Shown: piece after piece, positions 44,937 to 53,953 of the stretch
Layout: each line of letters opens with the position of its first letter
How positions within the stretch are numbered: the stretch's first letter is position 1
Assembly (NCBI RefSeq): GCF_000969905.1
Contig: NZ_CP009520.1
Coordinates: 4,030,001-4,094,000 of the forward strand
Length of the DNA: 64,000 nt
Reading direction: 5' to 3'
Source of the DNA: Methanosarcina vacuolata Z-761
Lineage (GTDB): Archaea; Halobacteriota; Methanosarcinia; Methanosarcinales; Methanosarcinaceae
Translations under genes and position numbers: made by a program
Notes under the pieces: model-generated
Seen by the model: only the letters and a program-made list of their open reading frames with translations
Told to the model about the DNA's origin: nothing
The model's database searches: none

Positions 44937-47393
44937 TCACCTATGTCGGACTACACAATTTGAAAGCCCGATTATCTCCACGATATCGCTGTTGTCTGGA
45001 GAATGAATTATCATCTGTCCTTTCTTAAGATAGGGAATTCTCCGCTCGTATTCTTTCGGAACTTTTAGAGATGTAATAGCTGCGTCATTGTTGAGGTTAA
45101 GGATCAGTTTCGTATTAATCTGCTTGAAAACCGTATCATCGATGTCCTGAGGGTCCTGGGTTATCAAGAAAAGGCCTAGTCCTTCTTTTCGGCCCTGGCG
45201 GGCTGCATCTGCAAAGCGTGAAATAATAAGGCGAGAATGTTCCCCATTTGCATTTGAGAGATATCGATGAGCCTCATCCAGTGCAAGAATGATTGGAGTT
45301 TCTTTAATAGCTTCCTTTCCCGTTGTACTTAATTTGTTGTCCACGATCAGGCTCATGATTGTGAGTACTATAAGGTCACGGATTCTCGGAGCACTTATAT
45401 ATTCAGTCGGGAAAACCGAAATCTGCCCTGGTTTGAAGATCTTATCCACAAGGTCAGTAATTGAAGTCGCATCCCGGTCAAAAACCTTCGAGAAGAAGTG
45501 ACTTCTTACTCTTCTTACAATCCCATCGTATGAGGACTCGTGAAGCTTCCCGCTGTCAACATAGTAGGAACGGGTACCTTCATTATCAACATGGTTGATG
45601 AAATTCAGGTAAGTATGGGGTACACTTGACTTGAAGAAATCTCCAAGAAGCACTTCAAGCCCGATATACTGGAGTTCTGACATTCCGGCTGCTGCAATAA
45701 GCCAGGAATTGTGTTCTACAAGCGAAAAAGGAATTGTAAACTCAATCTGCTCGGCTCTGGATTTATCTCCGGGATATCTTTGCCCATCGACTTTTGCCAC
45801 GAAAGCCTTTGTAGAGAGTACCCGGCCATAGGTTACATTTTCGGATTCAAACCGGAATTTATCGTCCTCAGTGAGGTTTTCGTTATCCTCAAAAAGCTGG
45901 GAATACTCGTCCTGAGGGTCCATAATTACCAGGCAAGGATTTTTCCGCGCCTTGTCAGGAGAACCCCGCAGCCTGTACCTGTTGCTTTCATTCATAAACT
46001 GGCGGAGGATATTCTTAGAGAGGAAAGTTTTTCCTGTCCCTGTGCTCCCGCAAATAAGCATATGCCTGAAAATAAGGGGATCACCCATGGAATAGTCGTT
46101 TCTCAGGTAATATGCAACCGTTTCGGGCTCGGAATTGGTTTTTAAAAGCTCGCCCCCTACACTCAGGTGGCCGATAAAGATCCCGTTTTCGGGAATGTTA
46201 AGCCCTGTCTGGACTTCAAGCCTGTCAGTAACCGGCAGGATAGGAGTGTTAGGGTGAGGAATCCGGTCTGCCATCCGCCGAGTGAGTTTTCCTTCGGCTT
46301 TTCGGTAGAGAATACAGAGCGGATCAAGACAGGCAAGGAACTTGTAATCGTCTTCATTTACAGGGTTTCCACGGGCACTGAGCATGCGCCTTGAATGAAT
46401 TTCAGTTGCATCGTCTACAACAAACTCCTGCCTGTACTGGAGTTTTCCCACCCTGGCAAAGAGTTTTTCTCCGTTTTCATAAGGCACAACAACGTATGTT
46501 CCCAGCCTTATCTCATCCCGTCGAGCTGATGTAATGTAGCCGGTAATTACAGCTCCTGAAGGGGTTAATTCAAGGGGCTCTATGCCTGTAGTGACAATCC
46601 CGAAAGCTTCTGAAACCGGAGAAACTTTCAGTACATTATCATCACATCCGGCAAAACCTTCAAAAGGATAATTTTCCTTTACGGATCTCCCGAGAACTTC
46701 GGATTCAAGAGAGAGATCTGAAATAGACAGAGAAGCAGTCTTAGATACAGGAGCAGTTCTGGGTAGAGAGGAAGATTCAAAAATTGCTTCGGCAGGGTCT
46801 GAAAAAATGTTGGATTTACTATCAGATTCAGTGCTGGGTTCAGTACCTTGTTCAATGCCAGATTTAATACCGGATTTAATGTCGGATTCAGTACCATGTT
46901 CAATGCCGAATTCAGTATCGTATTCAGTACCGGATTCAATACCGGATTTGGTTGGGATAAAATCGGGTACATCCTCCAGACAATCTTTCCTTAGATCCTC
47001 GGATAAGGGGATTTGAAGTATTTCCTCAGTATCAGGTGTGAGTATAGAGGTGACCTGATTAGAGGCGACCAGATCGGGAGCGTCTTCAATGGAATTTGCT
47101 GTTTTGCTTATATTCCTGTTTTCAGGATTTATTTCATCAAGATTTTCATTTCTTGGCTCAGCAAGACTTTCATTTCTTGGCTCAGCAGGAATTTCATTTC
47201 TTAGCTCAGCAAGATTTTCATTTCTTGACTCAGCAAGATTTTCATTTCTTGACTCAGCAAGACTTTCATTTCTTAGCTCAGCAGGGCTTTCCCTTGAACC
47301 TGCATTTTCTTCCGTTCCTGAATTGACAGGAGTTGACTCCTTTTTTGGTTTGTAAGAGTTAAAAGTAAAAATGTCGACATTTTCATATTTCAT
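44937..47393 (-). CDS. herA: HerA-type DNA translocase with long repeat-rich N terminus
   Basis: 818 residues. HerA is a hexameric FtsK-like ATPase that works with NurA (and Mre11-Rad50) in DNA end resection. The HAS barrel lies at about 255-345 (ITGYITSARRDEIRLGTYVV). Walker A is GSTGTGKTFLS (about 450), Walker B IILALDEAHRYL (about 700), and then FLITQDPQDIDDTVFKQI. Residues 1-240 are unusual: ten-residue repeats (SRNENLAE type, from a 30-bp repeat at about 47140-47290) and Gly-Thr-Glu/Lys-Ser units (46790-46960). The extension is probably disordered. The ATG overlaps the nurA stop by 4 bp. Confidence 0.9.
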   Translation of the reverse strand: MKYENVDIFTFNSYKPKKESTPVNSGTEENAGSRESPAELRNESLAESRNENLAESRNENLAELRNEIPAEPRNESLAEPRNENLDEINPENRNISKTANSIEDAPDLVASNQVTSILTPDTEEILQIPLSEDLRKDCLEDVPDFIPTKSGIESGTEYDTEFGIEHGTESDIKSGIKSGIEQGTEPSTESDSKSNIFSDPAEAIFESSSLPRTAPVSKTASLSISDLSLESEVLGRSVKENYPFEGFAGCDDNVLKVSPVSEAFGIVTTGIEPLELTPSGAVITGYITSARRDEIRLGTYVVVPYENGEKLFARVGKLQYRQEFVVDDATEIHSRRMLSARGNPVNEDDYKFLACLDPLCILYRKAEGKLTRRMADRIPHPNTPILPVTDRLEVQTGLNIPENGIFIGHLSVGGELLKTNSEPETVAYYLRNDYSMGDPLIFRHMLICGSTGTGKTFLSKNILRQFMNESNRYRLRGSPDKARKNPCLVIMDPQDEYSQLFEDNENLTEDDKFRFESENVTYGRVLSTKAFVAKVDGQRYPGDKSRAEQIEFTIPFSLVEHNSWLIAAAGMSELQYIGLEVLLGDFFKSSVPHTYLNFINHVDNEGTRSYYVDSGKLHESSYDGIVRRVRSHFFSKVFDRDATSITDLVDKIFKPGQISVFPTEYISAPRIRDLIVLTIMSLIVDNKLSTTGKEAIKETPIILALDEAHRYLSNANGEHSRLIISRFADAARQGRKEGLGLFLITQDPQDIDDTVFKQINTKLILNLNNDAAITSLKVPKEYERRIPYLKKGQMIIHSPDNSDIVEIIGLSNCVVRHR

Positions 47394-48718
47394 TCAATCT
47401 TACCCCACCGAGTGTCATTGTAAGTAGTATCGGGATTCATATTTTCAAAGAATTTATCAATCTCTTCCCTCTCTACTTTCCTGATTTTTGCCAGATGGTC
47501 TGCTTTTGTGAGGGTAAGAGGAAAACCATACAAAGAAAGGTCAAAGAGCACTTTTTTGGTCATTTGCATACGGAGAAAATCGTCTTTAACAAGCCCATAT
47601 GGGGCTTCGACCTTGAAGACCACATCTTTGTAGGGTACATAAAGCATGAAAAAACAAAGAGCATAATCTTCAGGCGGGAAATCGTGCCTGAGTTTCTGCT
47701 GGAGAGGGTCTGCGGCTGCAAGGGGTGAAGTCCCGTTAAGCAATTTTTCGTAAAACCTGTTGGGCTGCAAAAACCAGTTCGTGTAAGTAATGTAATCATT
47801 TTTGGAGCCGTTGTGCTTGCCGTTCTTCCCGTTATTGTTCGAATTTCGTCCCCCGTGTCCTGAAGCTTTGTCAACTTTTTCCAGGGAGAGTAGATTCTTG
47901 AAAAACTGTGAATCCAGCATCCAGGGCAGATCGAGAGCGTTTCCTTTTTTCCGGACGCTGTCCATAATCTGCATGTCAATTGGATTTTTTACAAACCCAA
48001 TTACAGGCTGCCTATTTTTCAGGAAATGATCCATAATATCGATGTAATTCTGGAGGATTTTTCGGGCGTCGGTGTTCTGCCGGACCCTTACGTCCTCGTC
48101 GTCCAGCACCATCCAGTACATTAGCTGTTTTGGATAAATCGGCCCGTCCATTATGAAAAAGCTCTCGGGCTTTATCCTGTCTTTCATGAAAAGAATATGT
48201 TCGGATTCTGCCAGGTACATGGCAAAACTGTGCACCATGTCAGAAGCTTTTCTTTTTAACTCATCAGGCGCGATTGTAACCAGTTTTGCCCTTCCAAACC
48301 CTTCATCGAAGGTTTCCCAGATTGCGCTACCCTGCATGGATACCCTCTGGGAAGAAGAATAAGCGGCGCATACGATTGTTCGGAATCTCTGAATATCAAG
48401 ATTAGTAGGCGTTGAAGCCAGACCACAGTGGCAGAAATCTACAAAAAGCCCGCTGTCATAAGTCCTTGGGTTGGTACTTCCGCTGTCGCAGGCATAAGTA
48501 AGAGGATACGGGTCTTCACCCTGTGCCATCAGTTGAGTCCTTACAATTCCCCGAAAGAGCCTGTCTATAGCTTTAAGAATGACCTTCCCATCGAGACTCA
48601 GCTCCTCAAGCAGAGAATATATATCCGAAGCTGTTTTTACCTCCTCAGACTCAAACGAGCAGTCAATCTTTTTTGCAAGCTCCGAGATTTTATGCATATG
48701 CACGGGCTCAAGGGTCAT
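47390..48718 (-). CDS. nurA: NurA-domain nuclease
   Basis: 442 residues. NurA is the 5'-3' nuclease partner of HerA. The first metal motif is in YACDSGSTNPRTYDSG (about residue 80), preceded by a helical N terminus, and IVCAAYSSSQRVS follows near 115. GPIYPKQLMYWMVLDDEDV (about 200) and the later FKVEAPYG belong to the core. An Asn/Gly/Lys-rich linker (about 297-310, GGRNSNNNGKNGKHNG) is a local oddity. The ATGA overlap with herA means translational coupling. Mre11 and Rad50 are not nearby in this window. Confidence 0.85.
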   Translation of the reverse strand: MTLEPVHMHKISELAKKIDCSFESEEVKTASDIYSLLEELSLDGKVILKAIDRLFRGIVRTQLMAQGEDPYPLTYACDSGSTNPRTYDSGLFVDFCHCGLASTPTNLDIQRFRTIVCAAYSSSQRVSMQGSAIWETFDEGFGRAKLVTIAPDELKRKASDMVHSFAMYLAESEHILFMKDRIKPESFFIMDGPIYPKQLMYWMVLDDEDVRVRQNTDARKILQNYIDIMDHFLKNRQPVIGFVKNPIDMQIMDSVRKKGNALDLPWMLDSQFFKNLLSLEKVDKASGHGGRNSNNNGKNGKHNGSKNDYITYTNWFLQPNRFYEKLLNGTSPLAAADPLQQKLRHDFPPEDYALCFFMLYVPYKDVVFKVEAPYGLVKDDFLRMQMTKKVLFDLSLYGFPLTLTKADHLAKIRKVEREEIDKFFENMNPDTTYNDTRWGKIE

Positions 48719-49142
48719 GGATAAAAGATACTTTGAGGAGTCATATATATTTATTGAATGGAAAGGGGAAAAGAAGATTCTTTATTGGAAAATGAGTGAT
48801 GGAATATACAACTTTTTTCCATGAGAATCTTCTCAAGTGATAGAGAAAGTTTAAGAAAGTCTAATCAATGTTTCCATTTAATTAATAAAAAATGTGTATA
48901 TGGGACACAATGCCAAAGTCCAGTGATAACCATAAAATCAAAAATCACTAGATTTGAAAATGGTCACAATCCTTGAACGTTATCTATTGATTGATTCTGG
49001 AAGATCTTGAATATTTAGTTTGATTGAAGTCTGAATTCTTCCTGGAAATTAAGGATTTTAATCAAAAAATGCAAAAAGCACTAGATTTGGGAACTGAGTG
49101 GGATATAGTATTACTTTATTACAAAAAGTATGAGGTGGTCTT
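48719..49142. other. Spacer between divergent genes
   Basis: Promoter region of nurA-herA (minus) and of the pentapeptide protein (plus). AT-rich, no other gene. TATGAGGTGGTCTT at 49129-49142 supplies the ribosome site for the GTG at 49143. Confidence 0.45.
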
Positions 49143-50375
49143 GTGACCGGTCTGGAAAATCCGTACTTAAGTGTCACTGTTGCTATTTCAGGCATCATCA
49201 TTAGTATCATTGCTCTACATTACAATCGTAAACAAACTTTTGCTGCAGAAAAAAGCATAAATATCGCTCAGGAAGGCCTGAAAAATGGGCTTATTGAGCA
49301 GCTTCGTGGAGCTGTTGATCAGTTGGGAAATGAAAAATTAGAGATTCGCTTAGGTGGAATATATGCACTTGAGAGAATCTCAAATGAATCTGAAAAAGAC
49401 TACTGGCCAATCATGGAAATATTAACTGCTTACGTCAGAGAAAATTCAAGTGCTGAAATAAGCGAAGTTCCAGAGGTAAGAAAGATTTCACCAGATATTC
49501 AAGCAATTCTCACAATCATTGGAAGACGTAAGTACTCCTTTCATAAAGGAGAGGACAAACGTTTAGAACTACAAGGAACTTGTCTTCAAAACGCCGACCT
49601 TATAGAGGCTCATCTTGAAGGGATTAACTTTGAAGGAGCTCACCTTGAAGGGACCAACTTTGAAGAAGCTCATCTTGAAGGAGCAAAACTTAAAAAGGCT
49701 TATATAGGAGAAGCAAAGTTTAAAAAGGCCCATCTTGAAAAAGCTAATCTAATAGAGGTTTATATGAAAAAAACTAGTCTTGTGGAGGTTCATCTTGAAG
49801 GAGCTCACCTTAATGAAGCTCATCTTGTTGAAGAGACTAACCTTATGAATGCTCATCTTGAAGGAGCTTACCTTATGAACGCTCATCTTGAAGGAACTAC
49901 TCTTGGAAAAGCTCATCTTGAAGGAGCAAGACTTAGTGGAGCTCATCTTGAAGGAGCTTATCTTAATGAAGCTTATCTTGAAGGGGCTAACCTTATTAAT
50001 GCTCATCTTGAAGGGGCTAATCTTATTAATGCTCATCTTGAAGAAGCTGATCTTTCAGGAACTCATTTAGAAGAAACTTACCTTAATGGAGCTAATCTTG
50101 AAAAAGCTTGCCTTATAGAGACTCATCTTGAAGGAGCAAAACTTTACGGAGTTAATCTTGAAGGAGCTTACCTTAATGAAGCAAATCTTAAAGGAGCTGA
50201 ACTTAATGATGCTCATATTGATGGAGCTGACCTTAGAGGAACTCTGAACTTTACACTAGACCAACTTTCCAAAGTGAAAACACTCTATGGTGCAACATTA
50301 AGCGAAGATCTTTGCAGATTACTAGAAGAGAAATACCCAGAGAAATACCAGTCCCTTATTAAAAAATCGTATTAA
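49143..50375 (+). CDS. Pentapeptide-repeat protein with membrane anchor
   Basis: 410 residues. One N-terminal membrane segment (LSVTVAISGIIISIIALHY), a helical linker with EIRLGGIYALERIS (about 70-84), then about 45 pentapeptides of the A(D/N/H)L(x)(x) type, from LQNADLIEAHLEGINFEGAH near residue 143 to near residue 365. It should fold as a right-handed quadrilateral beta-helix. The repeat is also visible in DNA as CTTGAAGGAGCTCAT. The same N-terminal layout is common in bacterial and methanogen proteins; function unknown. Confidence 0.9.
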   Translation: MTGLENPYLSVTVAISGIIISIIALHYNRKQTFAAEKSINIAQEGLKNGLIEQLRGAVDQLGNEKLEIRLGGIYALERISNESEKDYWPIMEILTAYVRENSSAEISEVPEVRKISPDIQAILTIIGRRKYSFHKGEDKRLELQGTCLQNADLIEAHLEGINFEGAHLEGTNFEEAHLEGAKLKKAYIGEAKFKKAHLEKANLIEVYMKKTSLVEVHLEGAHLNEAHLVEETNLMNAHLEGAYLMNAHLEGTTLGKAHLEGARLSGAHLEGAYLNEAYLEGANLINAHLEGANLINAHLEEADLSGTHLEETYLNGANLEKACLIETHLEGAKLYGVNLEGAYLNEANLKGAELNDAHIDGADLRGTLNFTLDQLSKVKTLYGATLSEDLCRLLEEKYPEKYQSLIKKSY

Positions 50376-50474
50376 AGCACATATCTTTCAACATACTAAT
50401 TTTCATCATTTTTCAAAAATTTAATATATTTCACTTCCTATATTACTAGAAAATAGAATAGGAAATGAAATAAC

Positions 50475-50759
50475 ATGGCTACAAAACAGAAACCTGAGGA
50501 GAAGAAGCCTGCGGTCATGAGCTTAACATATGTCTTTAGGCCAGACCCTGTAACATCGGAACTTAGGGAACTAACGGCTGATGAATTCCAACAGCTCATT
50601 GATAAAGGAATTGATCCGAAGCATACCACTGCTGAAGAAGTTTATACTCTTTGTGGTTGGTGGCCTGCCATAGAAACGATTTATTATGTAAAAGGGCAAG
50701 AAAATTTTATCACTGAGTTGTATTTAAACTGGACATCTGCCTACGAGACTGATAAATAA
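50475..50759 (+). CDS. Small protein of unknown function
   Basis: 94 residues, acidic, no membrane segment: MATKQKPEEKKPAVMSLTYV, then DPVTSELRELTADEFQQLID, CGWWPAIETIYYVKGQ near residue 66. The N-terminal Lys/Glu tail looks disordered. ATG follows AGGAAATGAAATAAC. I do not recognise a family. It lies 99 bp after the pentapeptide gene with its own TATA-like upstream sequence. Confidence 0.6.
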   Translation: MATKQKPEEKKPAVMSLTYVFRPDPVTSELRELTADEFQQLIDKGIDPKHTTAEEVYTLCGWWPAIETIYYVKGQENFITELYLNWTSAYETDK

Positions 50760-51086
50760 GTTGAACATGCCTGTTATTCGAAGAATTTCATATGCATTTA
50801 GTTCTTGAACAGTATTTTTTCCTTCTGGCTTTAAAAAGTTAAATCTAAAAAAATTCCCATTTTCAATGGAATTTCTTAAAATTAGTTTTTCAGATTTGGC
50901 GTTTTACCTGGAATTCCCCTTATTCCCCTCCAACGTGCTTCAAATTATGGACCGAGGATTCTGCTGAGCTAGATCCTCCCCGGAAATCATATTTTGTATG
51001 ACCTTTAACGAAACCGCAGACGAGAACGGCACCAAAATATTTACTAATGTTTCGACTTCAGAGTTCGGAAATTGGGTTGTTCAGAA
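50760..51086. other. Spacer between convergent genes
   Basis: Around 330 bp. From about 50930 the base composition rises toward that of the acquired-looking operon to the right, so the transferred segment may begin here. A 53-codon plus-strand frame from 50998 (begins MTFNETADENG) runs into the antisense of the next gene and is not called. Confidence 0.4.
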
Positions 51087-52496
51087 CTACTGTGTATCAC
51101 TAGTGATTTTCGTCATGAGAAGATCCCGCTCCTTATTGGCTATTCCAACAGTCTGGTAAGCGATTCCGGTGCTATATCGTTTTGCGAAATCTATTGCTGC
51201 AGCAGGGTCGCTGGCATATATCTTCATTAATGTCTCTCTAATGGGCTCATATTCCCGGAAAGATTGCTCTTCATAGTCTCGCCACAACTTCTCTACAAGG
51301 AATCTATATTCATCATGGTTTACTTCGCAGAGTGAATAGAGCCCCCTGAAAGACCAATATGCTGATAACGGACTGTACTGATTTCCTTCAAGGCTAAAAC
51401 CGTGAGGGATATCATCCATAACGCTATAGAGAGGGATGTAGGGTGCGCCCATAGGGGTGCTGACAACCTGCCATATCAAACCTTTTAGCTCCTGAGGCAT
51501 CTTTGGATCAAGAACCATAATATGGCTTTCAGCAGTCCTATCCACCCCAATCGGCCGCTCCGCTATGCCTTCAAGCTCCGTTCCCTTGTAGGTAGCACGT
51601 AGCACGTTCATAACGTCACGGACATGGATTTTTTTGTCCGGCTTGAGAAAAAGCGGATACTGGCATTCCCGGGATTTTTGTTTCAATGAAGGAGTAAGGA
51701 TTTTCTGTGCGAGCCATATGCGGTCGACATTATAAGGATCACCTGGAATGCCAAAAGCTTCGGCAAAGTTAAAGTTATGCCGATCAGGTGCCTCAAGCAG
51801 TTTGTGTTCGCAAACAAATTTAAAGAGTTTTTTGGAATGCAGAACATCTTCGTTGTCAAGATCAACAGAATGCACCCTCATGCCATTTGCCACTACGAGG
51901 TATGAATCTTCGGGGATTTTAACAGCAATCCAGTGATGACATGATCCTATCTCAAAGTACCATGACTCATCGGGGTCGCCTATTAAAATACCATTAACCT
52001 CGCTTGCGCCATACTTTTCGACATATCTGCCAAGAAGCTTTACAGCCTCTTTTGCCGATTCAACCTGCGGTAGAAGAAGGGTTGGTATTACCGATTCAGC
52101 AATGCCGCCGGAAGCTAGCAGAGGGTCGGCACCACTTGCGTTATCATTAATGGTAAGGGAGTTTGTCGCGGAAATAGCAACATTGCGTTCGTTAATACCA
52201 CGCTCTTCAAAGAAAAAACGTCTTCCGATAGCGTACGTTGCCTCTTCATAACCCGCGGCGTCCGGCATTGCGTTATACCGGTACATTTTTTGCGGGACCG
52301 GGACTTTCAGTCCGTTCCCCAAAGTCCATACATTATCAGAAACAGCGGCGTTGTCGTCTTGCTTGTTGTAATACTCCGGAAATGGACGAAAGATCATATA
52401 TTTATTCCAGTTGTTCCGGGTATAGTCTTCGTTTCTGGACAACAAAATTGTCCCGTCGCAGGTCGCTTTTTTGCCTGCCATTAAGCTTGTGCACAC
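51087..52496 (-). CDS. C69-family peptidase / N-terminal nucleophile amidohydrolase
   Basis: 469 residues. Begins MCTSLMAGKKATCDGTILLS RNEDY; Cys2 would become the N-terminal nucleophile after Met removal, as in dipeptidase A (family C69). Other family features: EERGINERNVAISATNS (about 101) and GDPDESWYFEIG (about 172). No signal peptide, so it is likely cytoplasmic, with dipeptides or other amides as substrate. Third gene of a three-gene operon behind a PSD-like decarboxylase and a deiminase. Composition is more GC-rich than the flanks, suggesting acquisition. Confidence 0.82.
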   Translation of the reverse strand: MCTSLMAGKKATCDGTILLSRNEDYTRNNWNKYMIFRPFPEYYNKQDDNAAVSDNVWTLGNGLKVPVPQKMYRYNAMPDAAGYEEATYAIGRRFFFEERGINERNVAISATNSLTINDNASGADPLLASGGIAESVIPTLLLPQVESAKEAVKLLGRYVEKYGASEVNGILIGDPDESWYFEIGSCHHWIAVKIPEDSYLVVANGMRVHSVDLDNEDVLHSKKLFKFVCEHKLLEAPDRHNFNFAEAFGIPGDPYNVDRIWLAQKILTPSLKQKSRECQYPLFLKPDKKIHVRDVMNVLRATYKGTELEGIAERPIGVDRTAESHIMVLDPKMPQELKGLIWQVVSTPMGAPYIPLYSVMDDIPHGFSLEGNQYSPLSAYWSFRGLYSLCEVNHDEYRFLVEKLWRDYEEQSFREYEPIRETLMKIYASDPAAAIDFAKRYSTGIAYQTVGIANKERDLLMTKITSDTQ

Positions 52497-52572
52497 ACTC
52501 TCACCTTCATTAATAAGGCGAGAAGAAGAATCGTGGATTTCTCACGACACCCCTCTCATCCCCAGGGTTTTG

Positions 52573-53928
52573 TTATTTAACGATAGCCAGTTTTGAATTA
52601 ACGAAAAGATTGTATGAATTCAGGCCTGGCGGATTGTCCTTCGGCAAATCAAATTCAATATTCACCCCCTTTCGGAAGAAGAGACAATAAGTTGAACCGC
52701 CGAAGTGGAATGTTCCGATAGGTTGGCCTTTTGTGACCTTTTGACCTTCATAAACCTGTATGTCACAAGAAGATACCTCTGCCATGCCAATGGGCATAAA
52801 GCACATCAGCCCTATTTTTGGATTGTCGGCCTCGATGAAAATAAGCGCCCGCGTTGCGACTTCGCTTATATACCCCTGTGAGTCATTTGGTGCAACCGGG
52901 TCATAACCTTCCGTCGGGGTCTCTGAGTAATATGTCCCGTCAATGACCTTTGTTTTAACAATCCTCCCCGATACAGGGCTGTTCCATCGATGGTAGCTTC
53001 TGGCACTCAAAAATGCCTGATAGACAGAGCCTCCCACAAACTGTTCGGTTCTCTCGTCACCATCAAACATATGCGCAAGTGAGTATGGTTGCCCTTTGAT
53101 CCAAAACTTTGTGCGCAGTTGTACTTCCTTATCACCCTGTGCAATTTTATAGGGAGCGGATTCACATGCGTTAACAATGATGGAATCATCACCCTCCCCG
53201 GCAGTTGGACGTTTCCCGTCCCGGAATTCCCTGGTGAAAAAATCGTCCCAGCAGGCAAAGCCGTAATGCGGTTTTTCCGGGTCACATTCAAATGTCTCGA
53301 TAAACTCTAACCTCGCCTTTTCATGCTCATCGGGTCTGAGGAGCGGATTTCCCTGCCTCATCATATTCATCATCGCCACCATGGCCTTGTCGCTAAGCCA
53401 ATAATACTGCTTTGTTCTGCGTTTTTTCGTCCCTTTGATCGGGTTATTGTCCTCCACTAGAACATAATTTGAGTCCACGGACTTAAGGAACGTCCCCCAA
53501 TGGTTCAGCACCTTCTTGAACTGGGCGTTGAGTTTATCATTAAGGAACGCCGCAAAACCGCCTTCGGTGCCCATTGCCCAGTCGAGAATCGCGTTAATAG
53601 GAAAACCGACGCAGCCGGTGTCGTTATAAGTAGGGGATTTTGTCATTATGGCATTCAGCAGATCTAAAAAATGCTTATAGTCTCTTACCTGTTTTCCATA
53701 CACGCTATGTTCATACTTCTTCGGCACCTGGGCGAACATCATGGTTACAAGCGCGTAAATTTCAGCGTCTGATTCAATAAGCTCCTGAAGCTCTTGTATG
53801 ACCGGATGAAACGGCTTTTTTTCAGCGTCTACTTCGTCAATAAGATCGGCCAACCAATCATTCAAAATTTTTTGGTCAGAAGGGAGCCATTCTCCAATCC
53901 GGTATTGTGCGGTGTTAGTCTTTTCCAT
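52573..53928 (-). CDS. Phosphatidylserine-decarboxylase-like enzyme (PSDC plus PSD domains)
   Basis: 451 residues. The N-terminal part (about 30-175, FHPVIQELQELIESDAEIYA, DTGCVGFPINAILDWAMG) looks like the PSDC accessory domain. The C-terminal PSD domain has FTREFRDGKRP (about 228), SARSYHRWNSPVSG (about 307) and the self-cleavage site HFGGSTYC, where Ser412 would give the pyruvoyl group. No membrane anchor. PSD proteins with this N-terminal domain include free-amino-acid decarboxylases (fungal PsiD), so the substrate may not be a lipid; this is inference. Middle gene of the operon, 25 bp after the deiminase. Confidence 0.85.
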   Translation of the reverse strand: MEKTNTAQYRIGEWLPSDQKILNDWLADLIDEVDAEKKPFHPVIQELQELIESDAEIYALVTMMFAQVPKKYEHSVYGKQVRDYKHFLDLLNAIMTKSPTYNDTGCVGFPINAILDWAMGTEGGFAAFLNDKLNAQFKKVLNHWGTFLKSVDSNYVLVEDNNPIKGTKKRRTKQYYWLSDKAMVAMMNMMRQGNPLLRPDEHEKARLEFIETFECDPEKPHYGFACWDDFFTREFRDGKRPTAGEGDDSIIVNACESAPYKIAQGDKEVQLRTKFWIKGQPYSLAHMFDGDERTEQFVGGSVYQAFLSARSYHRWNSPVSGRIVKTKVIDGTYYSETPTEGYDPVAPNDSQGYISEVATRALIFIEADNPKIGLMCFMPIGMAEVSSCDIQVYEGQKVTKGQPIGTFHFGGSTYCLFFRKGVNIEFDLPKDNPPGLNSYNLFVNSKLAIVK

Positions 53929-53953
53929 ACATTTCTCTCCTCTATTGAATGTT

